From contig JALTDM010000322.1 of the NCBI GenBank assembly GCA_027074135.1, positions 1 to 16,189 of the forward strand: a stretch of 16,189 bases of DNA. The letters run 5' to 3'. This stretch comes from Bacteroidales bacterium. Lineage in GTDB: Bacteria > Bacteroidota > Bacteroidia > Bacteroidales > JALTDM01. Below the pieces are notes generated by a model, which saw only the letters and a program-made list of their open reading frames with translations, was not told the DNA's origin and did no database searches. The position numbers and the translations under genes were made by a program. Shown piece after piece: positions 15,123 to 16,189 of this stretch; the first letter of the stretch is position 1; each line of letters begins with the position of its first letter.

Positions 15123-16090
15123 AATGCAACTATTTGATTAAACAAATTTAATTCTAAAAATTCAGTAGGAGTTAAAAATCCTAATTTTTTTCTTGGTCTA
15201 TTGTTTAATTTGTTTTGTACATATATAATTTGCTCATTATTAATGTTTTCAAAAGAAGTTCCTTTTGGGAAATATTGTCTGATAAGTCCATTTGTATTTT
15301 CATTAGCACCTCTTTCCCAAGAGTGATACGGCTTTGCAAAGTAAAAATCAATATTCAAAGCATCGGCAATGAGCTTATGTTCAGCGAATTCTTTACCATT
15401 ATCTCCTGTAATTGTATGTATCCAATTTTTGAATGGCGTTAGCTTTTCAATTGTCTTAATTGCTAAATCTTTAGCATTTTTCCCTGATAATTTTTCTATC
15501 CACACAAAACTGCTAACTCTGTCATTTATTGTGAGAATTGCCTGCTTGTGATTTTTACCAATAATTGTATCTATTTCAAGGTCACCAACCCTATTTTTTT
15601 CATCTACAATAGCCGGACGCAAGCTAATATCTATTCTATCTTTAATAATTCCCCGACTATCCTTTAACGTTCCTCGTTTTCGGTATCTTCGACCTTTACG
15701 TCTTAAATGGGTATATAATTTCCCACCTTGTTTTTTTTCTGACCATACATATTGATATATACGCTCATGACTGACACATTGATGTCCTTCAAGTTTTGCT
15801 CTGCCAACAATTTGTTCCGGGCTATAATCATCTTCTAGCTTCTGAATTACATATTGTTTAACTTGTTCATTAAATCGTATCTTTTTCGGTTTGGTTTTTT
15901 GGCGATGGAGATATTTACGGTGAGCTAAATCTGCATCATATTTACCATTCCGTTTATCACAATTCCTTCTTATTTCCCGAGATACAACGGATTTATCTTT
16001 GCCAATTGTTTCTGATATTGCTTTTTGTGTGAAACCTTGTTCCAACATTACCGAAATTGTATACCTTTGTTCTTTGGTTAAATGTTTCAT
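15113..16090 (-). CDS. IS30-family DDE transposase
   Basis: The 325-residue enzyme cuts and joins the IS ends. The N-terminal helix-turn-helix (about 1-45, LTKEQRYTISVMLEQG then SVVSREIRRN) is the family's end-binding domain. The catalytic core has Asp174 (LEIDTIIGK), Asp230 (TGDNGKEF) and Glu264 (GANENTNGLIRQYFPKG), with 33 residues between the second Asp and Glu, as expected for IS30. Basic stretches around 128-140 fit DNA binding. The frame is intact from an ATG at 16090, so the element may be active. The C-terminal FLTPTEF is also typical. Confidence 0.96.
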   Translation of the reverse strand: MKHLTKEQRYTISVMLEQGFTQKAISETIGKDKSVVSREIRRNCDKRNGKYDADLAHRKYLHRQKTKPKKIRFNEQVKQYVIQKLEDDYSPEQIVGRAKLEGHQCVSHERIYQYVWSEKKQGGKLYTHLRRKGRRYRKRGTLKDSRGIIKDRIDISLRPAIVDEKNRVGDLEIDTIIGKNHKQAILTINDRVSSFVWIEKLSGKNAKDLAIKTIEKLTPFKNWIHTITGDNGKEFAEHKLIADALNIDFYFAKPYHSWERGANENTNGLIRQYFPKGTSFENINNEQIIYVQNKLNNRPRKKLGFLTPTEFLELNLFNQIVAFVT

Positions 16091-16102
16091 ATTGCAACTT
16101 TT

Positions 16103-16131
16103 TTGTGTGAGGAAAGGGCAAAATTAAACTT
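16103..16131 (-). repeat. Right terminal inverted repeat of the IS30 element
   Basis: Read leftward it begins AAGTTTA and continues to CTCACAC, the counterpart of the left end. It overlaps the -7 element of the transposase promoter. Confidence 0.5.
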
Positions 16132-16147
16132 TATCCGTCAAGACAAA
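16119..16147 (-). promoter_or_regulatory. Candidate transposase promoter spanning the IS border
   Basis: Read leftward, TTTG (16147-16144) is followed after 17 nt by TAATTTTG (16126-16119), a good -33/-7 pair for Bacteroidota. The start codon is 28 nt beyond. The -7 box lies inside the IS and the -33 box lies outside the proposed end. Confidence 0.45.
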
Positions 16148-16180
16148 AGAGGGAGATTTTTTTCTTCCTCTTCGTCTTGA
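16138..16180. repeat. Imperfect palindrome at the right edge
   Basis: TCAAGAC (16138-16144) and GTCTTGA (16174-16180) are exact inverse complements. The sequences inside (AAAAGAGGGAG against CTTCCTCTTC) also largely pair around a T-rich loop. No T-run follows on either strand, so it is not a clear intrinsic terminator. It starts 6 bp outside the proposed right end of the IS. Confidence 0.6.
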
Positions 16181-16189
16181 AAAATTTAA

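Larger units (their letters stand above)
15093..16131 (-). mobile_element. IS30-family insertion sequence (approximate boundaries)
   Basis: A full-length IS30-type transposase is bracketed by imperfect terminal inverted repeats. Read inward, both ends begin AAGTTTA and reach TCAC 16-20 nt later, with scattered matches between. The resulting length of about 1.04 kb is normal for the family. The three bases outside are TGT on the left and TAT on the right, so there is no exact target duplication at these borders; the true ends may be a few bases away, or the duplication has decayed. Only this copy is in the window. Confidence 0.75.

Noticed and set aside
15215..15551. Plus-strand frames of 60-75 codons
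   Set aside because: They are antisense to the intact IS30 transposase.
15090..16134. Target-site duplication of the IS
   Set aside because: The flanking triplets TGT and TAT differ, so no duplication can be claimed at the proposed borders.
14934..16186. An 11-bp inverted repeat (AATTTTTCAAG) flanking the IS at 14934-14944 and 16176-16186
   Set aside because: It is far from the transposase-side ends on the left, and such AT-rich matches arise easily by chance; AAGTTTA...TCAC gives a better-sized element.
1..16189. CRISPR arrays, tRNA or rRNA genes, phage or defence genes
   Set aside because: No regularly spaced repeats, cloverleaf-like sequences or recognisable phage or defence proteins were seen.

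Overview
The window looks like a piece of a Bacteroidota chromosome. It is AT-rich. It encodes two secreted peptidases, one of which ends in a type IX secretion (T9SS) sorting domain preceded by PKD and SprB-type repeats. It carries a DUF4293 membrane protein typical of the phylum. Several upstream regions contain the Bacteroidota promoter -7 motif TAnnTTTG, and classical Shine-Dalgarno sequences are mostly absent. There is no rRNA or other marker that would fix the genus.

Layout, left to right. Positions 1-4287 are leftward genes. A tightly overlapping set (rpe, an orphan lipoprotein, yidD, an OmpA-domain protein) is joined by 4-nt ATGA/GTGA overlaps. It is followed by a 65-bp double-hairpin inverted repeat and then a subtilisin-like protease that runs off the left edge. 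Positions 4288-4436 are a divergent promoter region. Rightward from there come a small secreted OB-fold-like protein (4437-4814) and a 1710-residue multidomain secreted protein (4874-10006), closed by a strong terminator at 10021. A good Bacteroidota promoter at 10085-10113 then starts a compact housekeeping operon: ffh, folD, DUF4293 and a fused aconitase/isopropylmalate-dehydratase-type enzyme, closed by a terminator at 14708. An AT-rich gap follows. A complete IS30-family insertion sequence (about 15093-16131, leftward transposase) lies next to a 43-bp imperfect palindrome at the right edge.

How the genes work together. The leftward operon mixes central carbon metabolism (Rpe) with cell-envelope functions: YidD for membrane protein insertion, an OmpA-type peptidoglycan anchor and a lipoprotein. 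The rightward operon couples co-translational membrane targeting (Ffh) to one-carbon metabolism (FolD) and a hydro-lyase. The large protein carries an apparently intact papain-like Cys/His/Asp set in a C39-like domain, behind a TolB-like beta-propeller and ahead of many adhesion-type modules. It is probably a surface-attached or released protease or adhesin.

The items most worth a second look are the domain order of the 1710-residue protein, the unusual active-site residues of the fused aconitase-family enzyme, the double-hairpin repeat at 1906-1970, and the IS30 element beside a palindrome with a possible hybrid promoter. I saw no clear evidence of a wholly new defence or mobile system.
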